Shown here piece after piece: positions 17,183-25,144 of a stretch of 64,000 bases of DNA (positions are counted from its first letter, which is position 1; the number at the start of each line of letters is the position of its first letter). The notes beneath the pieces were generated by a model. The model was given only the letters and a program-made list of their open reading frames with translations. It did no database searches and was not told the origin of the DNA. Made by a program: the position numbers and the translations under genes. Source of the stretch: Neoroseomonas terrae (GTDB taxonomy: Bacteria; Pseudomonadota; Alphaproteobacteria; Acetobacterales; Acetobacteraceae); assembly GCF_018129025.1 (NCBI RefSeq), contig NZ_JAAEDI010000010.1, forward strand, positions 62,001-126,000. Direction: 5' to 3'.

Positions 17183-17950
17183 TCAGATGTTGGTCGTGGT
17201 GATCCCGCCATCCACGGCCAGCACCTGACCGGTGACGAAGCTCGCCTGGTCGGTGGCGAGGAAGCAGATCGCCTTGGCGATGTCGTCCACCGTGCCGAGG
17301 CGGCCGAGCGGCGTGCGCGCGATGCGCTTCTGATCCTTCTCAGCCGTGCGGTGCTTCTGCGTGCCTTCTGTCGGCACGGCGGAGGGCGCGATGGCATTCA
17401 CGCGGATGCCGCGCGACCCAAGATCCGCCGCCGCCGCGCGGGTGATGCCCATGACGCCGGCCTTGATGCCGCTGTAGACGATCGAGGACGGCGTCGAGCG
17501 CAGCCCCGCGGTCGAGGCGACGTTGATGATCGCGCCGCCGCGTTCCGCGTCCATCGCCTCGGCAGCCGCCTGGATGCCCCAGATCACCGATTTGAAGCCG
17601 ACCTCGACCATGCGGTCCACGGTCTCCGGCGCGATGTCCGGCACCGCCTGGTACCGCACCCAGGCGGCATTGTTCACCAGCACGTCGAGGCGCCCGGCGC
17701 GCTCCGCGAGACCCAGCACCGCCAGACGCATGCCGTCGCGTGACCCGACATTCTGCGCGATGCCGATGGCCTTGCCGCCCGCCGCCTCGATGGCCGCGAC
17801 GGTCGCATCGACGAATTCCTGCTTGAGGTCGTTCACGCCGACCACCGCACCCGTCGCCGCCATGCGCAGAGCCGTCGCCCGGCCGATCCCGTTGCCCGCG
17901 CCGGTGATGAGGGCGACGCGCCCCGCCAGCGTCATGTCCCGCAAGTCCAT
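17183..17950 (-). CDS. Short-chain dehydrogenase/reductase
   Basis: A 255-residue classical SDR. The NAD(P)-binding TGAGNGIG is at residues 16-23, NNAAW at 93-97, and the catalytic Ser146, Tyr159 and Lys163 (YSGIK) are all present. The C-terminus has the usual FVTGQVLAVDGG. It is the last gene of a three-gene operon with an enoyl-CoA hydratase and an acyl-CoA synthetase, so 3-hydroxyacyl-CoA oxidation is a sensible role. Asp at the end of the second beta strand (VGVND) favours NAD over NADP. Confidence 0.93.
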   Translation of the reverse strand: MDLRDMTLAGRVALITGAGNGIGRATALRMAATGAVVGVNDLKQEFVDATVAAIEAAGGKAIGIAQNVGSRDGMRLAVLGLAERAGRLDVLVNNAAWVRYQAVPDIAPETVDRMVEVGFKSVIWGIQAAAEAMDAERGGAIINVASTAGLRSTPSSIVYSGIKAGVMGITRAAAADLGSRGIRVNAIAPSAVPTEGTQKHRTAEKDQKRIARTPLGRLGTVDDIAKAICFLATDQASFVTGQVLAVDGGITTTNI

Positions 17951-17962
17951 CGTTTCCCCCGT

Positions 17963-20071
17963 TCAGCTCGCAGCGGGCACGATCAGCGCATCCAGCGCCA
18001 CCGCACCGTCCCCCGCCGCTCGCACCAGCAGCGGATTGATGTCGATCTCAGCGATGTCCGCGGCATGCTGCGCCGCGAAGCGCGACAGCGCCGCAATGGC
18101 CGACGCAGCCGCGGCGAGGTCGGCCTTCGGCCGGCCCCGCGCCCCGTCCAGCACAGCGAAGGCCTTGAGGCTGCGCAGCATCGCCATCGCCTCGGCCTCG
18201 TCCACCGGTGCGGGACGCACGGCGACGTCCTGGATCACCTCGGCGAAGACGCCGCCGAGGCCGACTAGTACGACTGGTCCGAAGACCGGATCGCGCTTGG
18301 CGCCCAGGATCATTTCCGTCCCACCGCGCACCATCGGCGAGACCAGCACGCCGTCGATGCGCGCGGACGGCGCAGCGCCGCGCACCCGCTCCAGCATCGC
18401 GTCATGTGCCGCGGCGACGGCCACGGCACTGTCCAGCCCGAGTACGACGCCACCGACCTCCGTCTTGTGCGGCAGGTCGGGCGACACGATCTTCAGCACC
18501 ACCGGGAAGCCCATGGCGGTCGCCGCCTGTGTGGCCTCGGCGGCGCTGGCGACGACGCGTTCCGGCAGCACCGGCACGCCGGCTGCGGCAAGCACCTGCT
18601 TCGTTCCCGCCTCGGTGCGCAACGCCACGGCGTCGACCGGCGGTGCCGGCGGCAGCGTCGCCGGCAGCGGTGGCAGCGTCCGCGCGGCCGCGATGTCGCA
18701 GAGCCCGGCCAGCGTCTGCGTCGAAGGCCCGACACCGTCCACCACCGGGAAGCCCATGGCCGTCAGTTCTGCGACTGCGTCGGGCGGACCATGCACCGCC
18801 AGCATCACGACCTTGTCCGGGTGCTTCTCCCGCACCGCGCGCAGCGTCGGCATGTACACGTTCCGCAGCCGCGGCAGATAGAGCGACGCCGACATCAGAA
18901 TCAGCAATGCATCGCACGCATCGTCCTCGAGCAGCGCCGCGAGGATCGCTTCCAGGATCTCTGGTCGGCTCGACATCTGCGCCGTCGCATCCACCGGATT
19001 GCGCGGCGATGCGTAAGGCACGACGTCAAGGATGCGTCGCTGCGTCGCCTCGGCTGGCGAGGGCAGGGACAAGCCGGCGGCTGAGGCCGCATCCGCCAGC
19101 AGCACGCCGAAGCCGCCCGAGGCGGTCAGCAGCATGGTCCGCCGGCCCTTGGGCAACCGGTCGCCCAGCACTGCAGCAGCGTGGCCGAGGTCGAGCAGCT
19201 GCTCCACGCTATGCACGCGCACAGCGCCGGCACGGCGGAACACCGCGTCGAACACCGCATCCGACCCGGCCAGCGCGCCGGTATGCGACGCTGCCGCCGC
19301 TTGGCCCGCTTCCGACGCGCCGATCTTCAGTACGATTACCGGCTTGCCGGCCGCGCGCGCCATCTCCAGCGCTCCGGTCAGGCGGGGGGCGTCGCGGCAG
19401 GTTTCGAGCACGCAAAGGATCACCTTCGTCGCGTCATCCTGTGCGAGGAAGGCGATGCAGTCCGCGATGTCGACGTCGCATTCATTGCCGGTGGTGATGA
19501 ACCGGCTGGCACCGATGCCGCGCTCACGCGCCAGCAGCGCGGTGTAGCTGCCGATGTTGCCGCTCTGGGATGCGATGCCGAGCGGCCCAACCGGTGGCAA
19601 CCCGTTCTCCAGCACGACGGAGAAGGTCGCGATAGTGCGTTCCGCGACGGAGGCCGCGCCCAGGCAGTTCGGCCCCAACACGCGCATGCCGCTGCGCAGC
19701 GCTGTCGCACGCAGCCTGTCCTGCATGGCGAGCCCGGCTTCGCCGAGCTCCGCGAAGCCGGAGGAGAAGATCACCGCCGCCTTCACCCCCTTCGCCGCGC
19801 AGGCGTCGAGCGCATCCGGCGCGGCCTCCGCCGCGACGGAGATGATGGCGAGGTCCGGCGCCTCCGGGATCGCGTCGACCGTGGGGAAGGCGGGTAGCCC
19901 CTGCACCTCGGTCGCGCGCGGATTCACCGGGTAAATCGTGCCGGGGAAGCCGAAGCGGCGCAGCAGTTCCACCGGGCGCCCGCCGATCTTCGTCGCATCC
20001 TGCGACGCGCCGATGATCGCGATCGACTTGGGGGCGAAGATGGCCTCGAGGCCGGCACCGAGTGGCGCCAC
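17963..20071 (-). CDS. ADP-forming acetate/acyl-CoA ligase family protein (paralogue)
   Basis: A 702-residue fused acyl-CoA synthetase (NDP-forming) with the same domain order as the 9213-11315 protein. It has an N-terminal CoA-binding domain (APKSIAIIGASQDATKIGGR), LGPNCLGAAS, SHTGALAGSDAVFDAVF with the conserved His, and a C-terminal ATP-grasp (GFPVVLKIVSPDLPHKTEVGGVVLG). It lies three bases after the crotonase gene and 12 before the SDR gene. Having a second synthetase-crotonase pair suggests a duplicated cassette adapted to another acid. Confidence 0.92.
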   Translation of the reverse strand: MAPLGAGLEAIFAPKSIAIIGASQDATKIGGRPVELLRRFGFPGTIYPVNPRATEVQGLPAFPTVDAIPEAPDLAIISVAAEAAPDALDACAAKGVKAAVIFSSGFAELGEAGLAMQDRLRATALRSGMRVLGPNCLGAASVAERTIATFSVVLENGLPPVGPLGIASQSGNIGSYTALLARERGIGASRFITTGNECDVDIADCIAFLAQDDATKVILCVLETCRDAPRLTGALEMARAAGKPVIVLKIGASEAGQAAAASHTGALAGSDAVFDAVFRRAGAVRVHSVEQLLDLGHAAAVLGDRLPKGRRTMLLTASGGFGVLLADAASAAGLSLPSPAEATQRRILDVVPYASPRNPVDATAQMSSRPEILEAILAALLEDDACDALLILMSASLYLPRLRNVYMPTLRAVREKHPDKVVMLAVHGPPDAVAELTAMGFPVVDGVGPSTQTLAGLCDIAAARTLPPLPATLPPAPPVDAVALRTEAGTKQVLAAAGVPVLPERVVASAAEATQAATAMGFPVVLKIVSPDLPHKTEVGGVVLGLDSAVAVAAAHDAMLERVRGAAPSARIDGVLVSPMVRGGTEMILGAKRDPVFGPVVLVGLGGVFAEVIQDVAVRPAPVDEAEAMAMLRSLKAFAVLDGARGRPKADLAAAASAIAALSRFAAQHAADIAEIDINPLLVRAAGDGAVALDALIVPAAS

Positions 20072-20074
20072 GGT

Positions 20075-20845
20075 TCAGCGCCCCTTGAAGTTGGGCTTGC
20101 GCTTCTCGATGACGGCGGTGCGGGCTTCCTTCGCGTCCTCTGTCTTGGACAGGGCGAAGGTAAAGTTCTGCTCGAAGCGATAGGCGTCGCGCTGCGGCAT
20201 CAGATCCACCATGTTGGCAGAGGTCTTCGCGTAGTTGATCGCAAGCGGGCTCTTGTTTGCGATGCAATCGGCATATCGCATCGCTTCCGCCAGAAGCTCC
20301 TCGCGCGGCAATGCCTTCTCGATGATGCCGCGGCGGTAGAGCTCCGCGCCGGTCAGGCGCCAGCCCGTGTACATCATGGTGCGCATCGCCGAGCGGCCGA
20401 AGATCGTGCGCAGCATCGCGCCGCCACCGGCCAGGCCCACGTCGATCTCGGGCATGCCGAAGGCGGCGTCCTCGGCGGCGAGGTAGATGTCGCAGGCCGC
20501 CATCAGCCCCATGCCGGCGCCGAGTGCGGCGCCGTTGACCGCCGCGATCACCGGCTTCGCGCATTCGCGGATGGCGTTGCCCGTCTCGCGCGTGACGCGG
20601 TTGTGGTCCAGGAACGCGCCGGTCTTCGTGGGGTCCGGGCGGTCCTTGAGGTCCGCACCGGCGCAGAAGGTCTTGCCGGCGCCGGTCAGGACGGCAACGC
20701 GAATGTCCTCGCGCTCGGAGACGGCATCGAATGCCTCGATGATCGCGTCGCGCATGGCCCGGTTCAGCGCGTTCACCGGCGGCCGATTCAGCGTGATGAG
20801 CGCGATGTGGTCGGAGACCTCGAACTTGAGGATATCCTCGGCCAT
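20075..20845 (-). CDS. Enoyl-CoA hydratase/isomerase family protein (paralogue)
   Basis: A 256-residue crotonase whose sequence runs parallel to the 13563-14333 product over its whole length. It shares LNRPPVNA, CAGADLKDRPDPTKTGAF, RETGNAIRECAKPV, MPEIDVGLAGG and the FKGR end. It heads the second acyl-CoA operon (20845 to 17183). A perfect TetR-type palindrome at 20885-20902 begins 40 bases upstream of its start, the same spacing as at the other operon. Confidence 0.92.
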   Translation of the reverse strand: MAEDILKFEVSDHIALITLNRPPVNALNRAMRDAIIEAFDAVSEREDIRVAVLTGAGKTFCAGADLKDRPDPTKTGAFLDHNRVTRETGNAIRECAKPVIAAVNGAALGAGMGLMAACDIYLAAEDAAFGMPEIDVGLAGGGAMLRTIFGRSAMRTMMYTGWRLTGAELYRRGIIEKALPREELLAEAMRYADCIANKSPLAINYAKTSANMVDLMPQRDAYRFEQNFTFALSKTEDAKEARTAVIEKRKPNFKGR

Positions 20846-20884
20846 GGCCGCTTTCCTTCCCTTGCATTCCGCCGGTGCGCTGTC

Positions 20885-20902
20885 GCTGACCGGTCGGTCA
20901 GC
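20885..20902. promoter_or_regulatory. Perfect inverted repeat, putative TetR operator (site 3)
   Basis: GCTGACCG-GT-CGGTCAGC is a perfect 8+2+8 palindrome. It starts 40 bases before the crotonase ATG (20845, minus strand) and lies 107 bases before the decayed TctC on the plus strand. It is the best copy of the motif in the window. Confidence 0.82.
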
Positions 20903-21008
20903 AAAGTCCTACCGCGCCGTCTCTCTGTGCGCAATACGGCTGGTGCCTGGACCGAGCGGGCGGTGGCACGACATTCAGCAACGAAGGAAGCGGCAAGAGG
21001 AACGGCGC

Positions 21009-21285
21009 ATGTTTCGCTTCGGCAGGCATGTGCTCGCGGACGGCGCGATCGGGCTGGGCGTGCCAGCACATGCGCGCGCCCAGGCGCAATGGCCGTCGAT
21101 ATGCATCCTCATCGCCGCCCCTCAGGGCGACGCGCACCGGGCTGCGCAGCGATGGGCTGACCGCGCAGATGGTCGCGCAGCGCTACAGATGGAAGGCATC
21201 GACCCGCACTGCCTTCCGCACCTTGCTTGCGTCGGAATACGCTCGGTGGGGCGCGCTGGTCCGCCACATCGGACTGAGGCCCTAG
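21009..21285 (+). pseudogene. Decayed TTT-type (TctC) receptor gene
   Basis: An ATG at 21009, preceded by AAGAGG, opens a signal-peptide-like start (RHVLADGAIGLGVPAHARAQ) followed by a degenerate QWPS...ILIAAPQG, the normal beginning of mature Bug proteins. In another frame the end reads AFRTLLASEYARWGALVRHIGL-RP-stop, the normal Bug C-terminus. About 230 codons of the middle are missing and the frames do not match. It lies divergently from the crotonase gene and downstream of operator site 3, so it was probably a regulated receptor before decay. Confidence 0.72.
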
Positions 21286-21291
21286 TAGCGC

Positions 21292-21915
21292 CTACTCCGC
21301 CTTCAGCCCGTTGAAAATCAGGTCATAGTAGGAATCGGCGATCTGCGCCGGGGTCAGCCCCTTCTCGGGCCTATACCACCGGTGCATCCAGTTCAGCGAG
21401 GACAGCACAAGCCGTCCCGTGAGCGGCACGTCGACCGGGCGGAAATCGCCGGAATTGATGGCGTCTTGGATCAGACGGCGGATCAGCCCCTCATACCGGT
21501 CGCGCCACATCATGCGTTCCTTGTGGCGGCGCAGCTCGGGATCGCTCCAGAAGGCGGCAGTGGACGCGATCCAGTTCGACCGGTAGCGCTGGAAGTAGTC
21601 GCCGGTTGCCGTCATGAAGGCGCGCACGCGCTCGGGCGGCGTGCCGCCCTCGGGCAGCCGCTCCTCCACGAATTCAAACAGGCGCTGGGTCGAGCCGAGC
21701 GCGATCCGCGCGTAGATCTCGTCCTTATCGGTGAAGTGGTGATAGAGCAGGGACTTCGAGATGCCGCAGGCCTCGGCGATGTCGCGCATCGAGGTGCCGT
21801 CATAGCCCTTCGTCGCGAACAGCCGCGCGGATTCCGACAGTATCTGGCCCATCCGGTCGCTCGCATCGGACATTTCGCCCGATACCGCCTTCACTGCTGC
21901 TGCACGCGCCATCAA
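21292..21915 (-). CDS. TetR-family transcriptional regulator
   Basis: A 207-residue TetR regulator. The DNA-binding domain is residues ~20-66 (ILSESARLFATKGYDGTSMRDIAEACGISKSLLYHHFTDKDEIY). The ligand domain contains the MHRWYRPEKGLTPAQIAD segment found in regulators of acyl-CoA and sterol catabolism such as KstR2 relatives. A start at the adjacent ATG (21912) is equally possible. A degenerate copy of the operator lies 12 bases upstream (21927-21944), which fits autoregulation. Four better copies precede the surrounding catabolic genes, so it is the natural repressor of the locus, perhaps released by an acyl-CoA. Confidence 0.9.
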   Translation of the reverse strand: MMARAAAVKAVSGEMSDASDRMGQILSESARLFATKGYDGTSMRDIAEACGISKSLLYHHFTDKDEIYARIALGSTQRLFEFVEERLPEGGTPPERVRAFMTATGDYFQRYRSNWIASTAAFWSDPELRRHKERMMWRDRYEGLIRRLIQDAINSGDFRPVDVPLTGRLVLSSLNWMHRWYRPEKGLTPAQIADSYYDLIFNGLKAE

Positions 21916-21926
21916 ACTGCCCTGCT

Positions 21927-21944
21927 TCCGACCAGGCGGTCAGT
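21927..21944. promoter_or_regulatory. Degenerate TetR operator at tetR itself (site 4)
   Basis: The right arm CGGTCAGT (21937-21944) matches the other sites exactly; the left arm TCCGACCA matches five of eight positions. It sits 12 bases upstream of the tetR start and would allow weak autoregulation. Confidence 0.5.
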
Positions 21945-21977
21945 GTCGCATGGCGCCGTGCGCCGCGCCACCGAAGC

Positions 21978-22943
21978 TCATTCCAGTGTGATACCGACGC
22001 GGCGGATGATGGCGCCCCACATCTCCTTCTCCTCCTCGATCATCGTGGCGAAGGCGTCAGGGCTGTTGGTCTCGATGACGCCGCCCTCATGCACCAGGTT
22101 CTGCCACAGCGCGACGTCCCGCATCGTGTCGATGGCCGCGGCGTTGAGCCGGGCAAGGAGCGGCGCCGGCATGCCGGCCGGACCGAACAGCCCGTACCAA
22201 TGCTGCCGGCCGAGGTCGCTGAGTCCGGCTTCCGTAAAGGTCGGCACCTGCGGCAGGGCGCCGACGCGACTGTCTCCCGTGACTGCGATGACCTTCACGC
22301 GACGTTCCGCGGCAAGGCTGAGCCAGGCGGGGATCCCGTCGATCGCCAGTGGAAGGTCGTTGCGCACAATGCCTTGCTGCATCGGGCCGGTCCCTCGGTA
22401 GGGCACGTCCATCAGTGTGATCCCGGCAGCGATCTGAAGGGCCTCGCCCGTCAGATGCGTGGAATTGCCGCGGCCCGTGATGCCGTAATGCATCGGGGCG
22501 CGCGCGGCCTTGGCGAGGGCAACGACACCCGCGACGTCATTCGCCGGAAGGTCGACATTGGCGTAGAGCGCAAGCCGGGTGCGAATGAGCAGCGAGATCG
22601 GCTGGAACTGCGCCAGCGCATAGGGCAGGCGGCGGAACAGGAACGGGTTGGTCAGGAAGGTCGTGGAGGTGCCCATGAACAGGGTCTGCCCATCCGGCGG
22701 CGCGCTCGCGACGAACTCCGCGCCGATGATCGTGGTGGCGCCCCCTCGATTATCGACCACGACCGGCGCATCGATGCGGGTGGAGAAGCCTTGTGCGAAC
22801 TGCCGGGCAAAGAGGTCGGGCCCGCTGCCGGCTCCGTAGGGAACGACGAAGCGGATCGGTCGGGACTGCGCCAGCGCCGGGGCGCCGGCGAGCAGGGTGG
22901 CGGCGGCGCTGATCGCGGCACGGCGATGCATGCGAAACGCCAT
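21978..22943 (-). CDS. TTT-type (Bug/TctC) substrate-binding protein
   Basis: A 321-residue Bug-family receptor. GGAGGA six bases before the ATG at 22943 (MAFRMHRRAAIS) decides the start over the longer frame to 22973. The signal ends APALAQ before SRPIRFVVPYGAGSGPD. Landmarks are VVDNRGGATTI, PPDGQTLFMG, DVPYRGTGPMQQ and LPQVPTFTEAG. It precedes tetR in the same direction (62-base gap). Operator site 5 begins 41 bases upstream of its start, so it joins the same regulon although no enzyme gene is attached. Confidence 0.92.
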   Translation of the reverse strand: MAFRMHRRAAISAAATLLAGAPALAQSRPIRFVVPYGAGSGPDLFARQFAQGFSTRIDAPVVVDNRGGATTIIGAEFVASAPPDGQTLFMGTSTTFLTNPFLFRRLPYALAQFQPISLLIRTRLALYANVDLPANDVAGVVALAKAARAPMHYGITGRGNSTHLTGEALQIAAGITLMDVPYRGTGPMQQGIVRNDLPLAIDGIPAWLSLAAERRVKVIAVTGDSRVGALPQVPTFTEAGLSDLGRQHWYGLFGPAGMPAPLLARLNAAAIDTMRDVALWQNLVHEGGVIETNSPDAFATMIEEEKEMWGAIIRRVGITLE

Positions 22944-22983
22944 GACGATTTCCTCCATCTTCGATGTCGCCATCTAGACAGTG

Positions 22984-23001
22984 ACTGACCGGCCGGTCAA
23001 T
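22984..23001. promoter_or_regulatory. Inverted repeat, putative TetR operator (site 5)
   Basis: ACTGACCG-GC-CGGTCAAT: arms match in seven of eight positions. The near edge is 41 bases upstream of the TctC start at 22943. It overlaps the last codons of the upstream LysR gene. Confidence 0.78.
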
Positions 23002-23896
23002 TATCGCGCACAGCGTTGGCCAGGAAGTCCAGGAACACCCGTGTCTTGGCCGGCATCATGCTGGCCTGGCGAAAAACCGCATAGATGCCCAGGTCGAACC
23101 CGGTATTGCTCACTTGCATGCCAGGCAGCAGCCGGACCAGCTTCTGGGCGGCAAGATCGGCGCGAACGGTGTAGTCGTCGAGCAGAGCGATGCCGTGGCC
23201 GGCCAACGCCATGCTCCGCAGCACCTCGCCATTATTCGTGGTGAAATGCGCCGAGATGGTTAGTTCCTCGAGGACGCCCTGACTCAGAAACCGCCAGACC
23301 GCGTCGTCAGGGCCCTGCCAATAGGTGAGGCAGCGCTGGGAGCGGAGGTCCCGCGGCAGAGTGACCGCCGGCATCCGGGCCAGATAGTCCGGGCTCGCCA
23401 CCAGCAGGCGTTCACATCGCAGGAGCCGCCGCTGCATCAGCGCCGCGTCGGGCGACGGGCTGAGGCGAAGATCGATGTCCACCTCCTCCTCCGGCAGGCG
23501 CGCCGCATGCTCGGTCAGGCGCAACTCGACGCGCAGTTCCGGGTAGCGCACCTGAAAGGCGGGGATCAGCGGTGCGACCACCCGCATGCCGAACATCAGT
23601 CGCGAATGGACCCGCAGCGTGCCGCGCGGCGTCGCCTGCAATGCAGCCGCGGCCGCTTCAGCGTCAGCGATGTCCTGCAGGATCGGCTCCAGCCTAAGGA
23701 GGTATTCGCGCCCAGCATCGGTCAGGCTCAGCGAGCGGCTCGTGCGGTTCAACAGTTGCACGTTCAGGCCTGCTTCGAGCGCCGCTATCTGCCGCGACAC
23801 CGCAGCGGGAGAAAGCCCAGCGCGCCGACCGGCGGCGGAGAAGCTGCCTTCACGCACCGCGCTGGCGAAGAGTTCCATGCTCTGGAGGCGCCGCAT
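22997..23896 (-). CDS. LysR-family transcriptional regulator
   Basis: A 299-residue LysR protein. The winged HTH is at residues ~1-60 (MELFASAVREGSFSAAGRRAGLSPAAVSRQIAALEAGLNVQLLNRTSRSLSLTDAG, split here only by convention). The effector domain contains RLMFGMRVVAPLIPAF and GIALLDDYTVRADL, typical of the CrgA/AaeR-like subgroup. It is divergent from the luciferase-like monooxygenase gene at 24001. An ATTGT-N5-ACAAT palindrome between them (23944-23958) is a good candidate for its own binding site. Its stop overlaps operator site 5 of the TetR regulon. Confidence 0.9.
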   Translation of the reverse strand: MRRLQSMELFASAVREGSFSAAGRRAGLSPAAVSRQIAALEAGLNVQLLNRTSRSLSLTDAGREYLLRLEPILQDIADAEAAAAALQATPRGTLRVHSRLMFGMRVVAPLIPAFQVRYPELRVELRLTEHAARLPEEEVDIDLRLSPSPDAALMQRRLLRCERLLVASPDYLARMPAVTLPRDLRSQRCLTYWQGPDDAVWRFLSQGVLEELTISAHFTTNNGEVLRSMALAGHGIALLDDYTVRADLAAQKLVRLLPGMQVSNTGFDLGIYAVFRQASMMPAKTRVFLDFLANAVRDN

Positions 23897-23943
23897 TGCT
23901 CAACCTTTACGTAGAATGCAAAGATACTGTGATCTGATACATT

Positions 23944-23958
23944 ATTGTTGCGCACAAT
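23944..23958. promoter_or_regulatory. LysR-type T-N11-A box
   Basis: ATTGT-TGCGC-ACAAT is a perfect inverted repeat in the 104-base gap between the divergent LysR gene (start 23896) and the LLM monooxygenase (start 24001). It has the T-N11-A spacing of LysR recognition sites. The gap is also noticeably AT-richer than its surroundings. Confidence 0.6.
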
Positions 23959-24000
23959 GACCAGGGTCTAGCGTGGGGCTCTGGGAAGGGAGCAGGGTCC

Positions 24001-25080
24001 ATGGAATTCGGCATATTCATCCTGATGCAGCAGCGCGGCTACCATCAGACCTCTGACCAAGTGTTGCGCGCCGCGGTCGATCAGACCGTCGCCGCCGACC
24101 AGGCGGGCTTCGACACGGCCTGGTATGCCGAGCATCACTTCTCCAACTACGGGTTGTGCCCCTCGCCGCTGATGATGGTCTCGCACATGGCGGGGCTGAC
24201 GAAGCGCATCCGGCTCGGCAGCGCGGTCTGCGTGCTGCCCATGTACCACCCGGCCCGCCTGCTGGCCGAAGCCGGCTTCTGCGACGCCATCTCGAACGGG
24301 CGGCTCGAACTCGGCATCGGCTCCGGCTACCAGAACTACGAGTTCGAGCGCTTCGGCGTGAAGATCGAAGATGCGCCGGCAATCTTCCAGGAGTTCCTTG
24401 ACGTGCTGAAGGCTGGCATGACGCAGAAGGGCTTCAGCTATGAGGGCAAGCACCTGCACTTGCCGCTGACGTCGATCAGCATGCGCGCGGTGCAAAAACC
24501 GATGCCGCCGATCTGGATCGCGACGGGCAATCCCGACACGCAGGCGCTGGCCATGCGCGAGGGCCATTCGTTGTTCGTCACCGCGCTGCTGCAAGGCACG
24601 GAGAAGCTGCAGCAGATGCGCGCGACGCTGTCAGGGATCGCGGAGAAGGAGGGCCGGAACGTCGACGACACCCGTATCGGCCTGCTGCGCTGCGCCTTCG
24701 CGAGCGACAGCGATGCGGAGATTGACAGCTACCTGGAGAATGCACGGTACCAGCGCCGCATCTCGGAAGCACTGAAGCTCCGCCGCGCCCATTCCGACGA
24801 CGGTTTCCTGGTGCGGGAGGAGGAGAGCCCGAACGACATCCCGCTGCGGCAGATGCGCGCGAACCTGCCGGTAGGTAGCATCGACCGCGTCATCGAGCGG
24901 ATGGTTGAAGAGATCCGCATCCTGAAGCCGAAGCACGTGGCAATTCAGGTGCAGCCGGGCGATTTCGACACGCGCGCGACGTTGCGGCAGATCGAACTGT
25001 GGGGTGAGCGGATTATTCCGGCCATCCGGCATGAACTCGGTACGACAGGATCAGCCGTGTCCATGGTTGCCGCCGAATAG
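24001..25080 (+). CDS. LLM-class flavin-dependent monooxygenase
   Basis: A 359-residue bacterial-luciferase-like (F420/FMN TIM-barrel) oxidoreductase. Landmarks are the N-terminal MEFGIFILMQQR, WYAEHHFSNYGLCPSPLMM, RIRLGSAVCVLPMYHPARLLAEA, GRLELGIGSGYQNYEFERFGV and PPIWIATGNPDT. These put it with the LuxA-like alkanal/alkane monooxygenases rather than the NtaA group. It is divergent from a LysR gene, with a shared operator candidate between them. It probably oxygenates a small organic substrate with reduced FMN from a partner reductase that is not in the window. Confidence 0.9.
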   Translation: MEFGIFILMQQRGYHQTSDQVLRAAVDQTVAADQAGFDTAWYAEHHFSNYGLCPSPLMMVSHMAGLTKRIRLGSAVCVLPMYHPARLLAEAGFCDAISNGRLELGIGSGYQNYEFERFGVKIEDAPAIFQEFLDVLKAGMTQKGFSYEGKHLHLPLTSISMRAVQKPMPPIWIATGNPDTQALAMREGHSLFVTALLQGTEKLQQMRATLSGIAEKEGRNVDDTRIGLLRCAFASDSDAEIDSYLENARYQRRISEALKLRRAHSDDGFLVREEESPNDIPLRQMRANLPVGSIDRVIERMVEEIRILKPKHVAIQVQPGDFDTRATLRQIELWGERIIPAIRHELGTTGSAVSMVAAE

Positions 25081-25094
25081 GCTCCTCCGGAGCC
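25080..25094. terminator. Small hairpin after the LLM monooxygenase gene
   Basis: GGCTCC-TCC-GGAGCC forms a 6-base stem with a three-base loop directly at the monooxygenase stop and before the convergent LysR stop at 25145. No T-run follows, so terminator activity is uncertain. Confidence 0.3.
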
Positions 25095-25144
25095 GGCGGT
25101 ATCGCTGGTCGCTCTGCCTGGGTCGTGGCGCGAGCCGCGATTAC

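Noticed and set aside
19524..20867. 447-codon minus-strand frame over the second synthetase and crotonase
   Set aside because: It is a frame-shifted reading of the same two genes on the same strand; similarity to both families is in the other frame.
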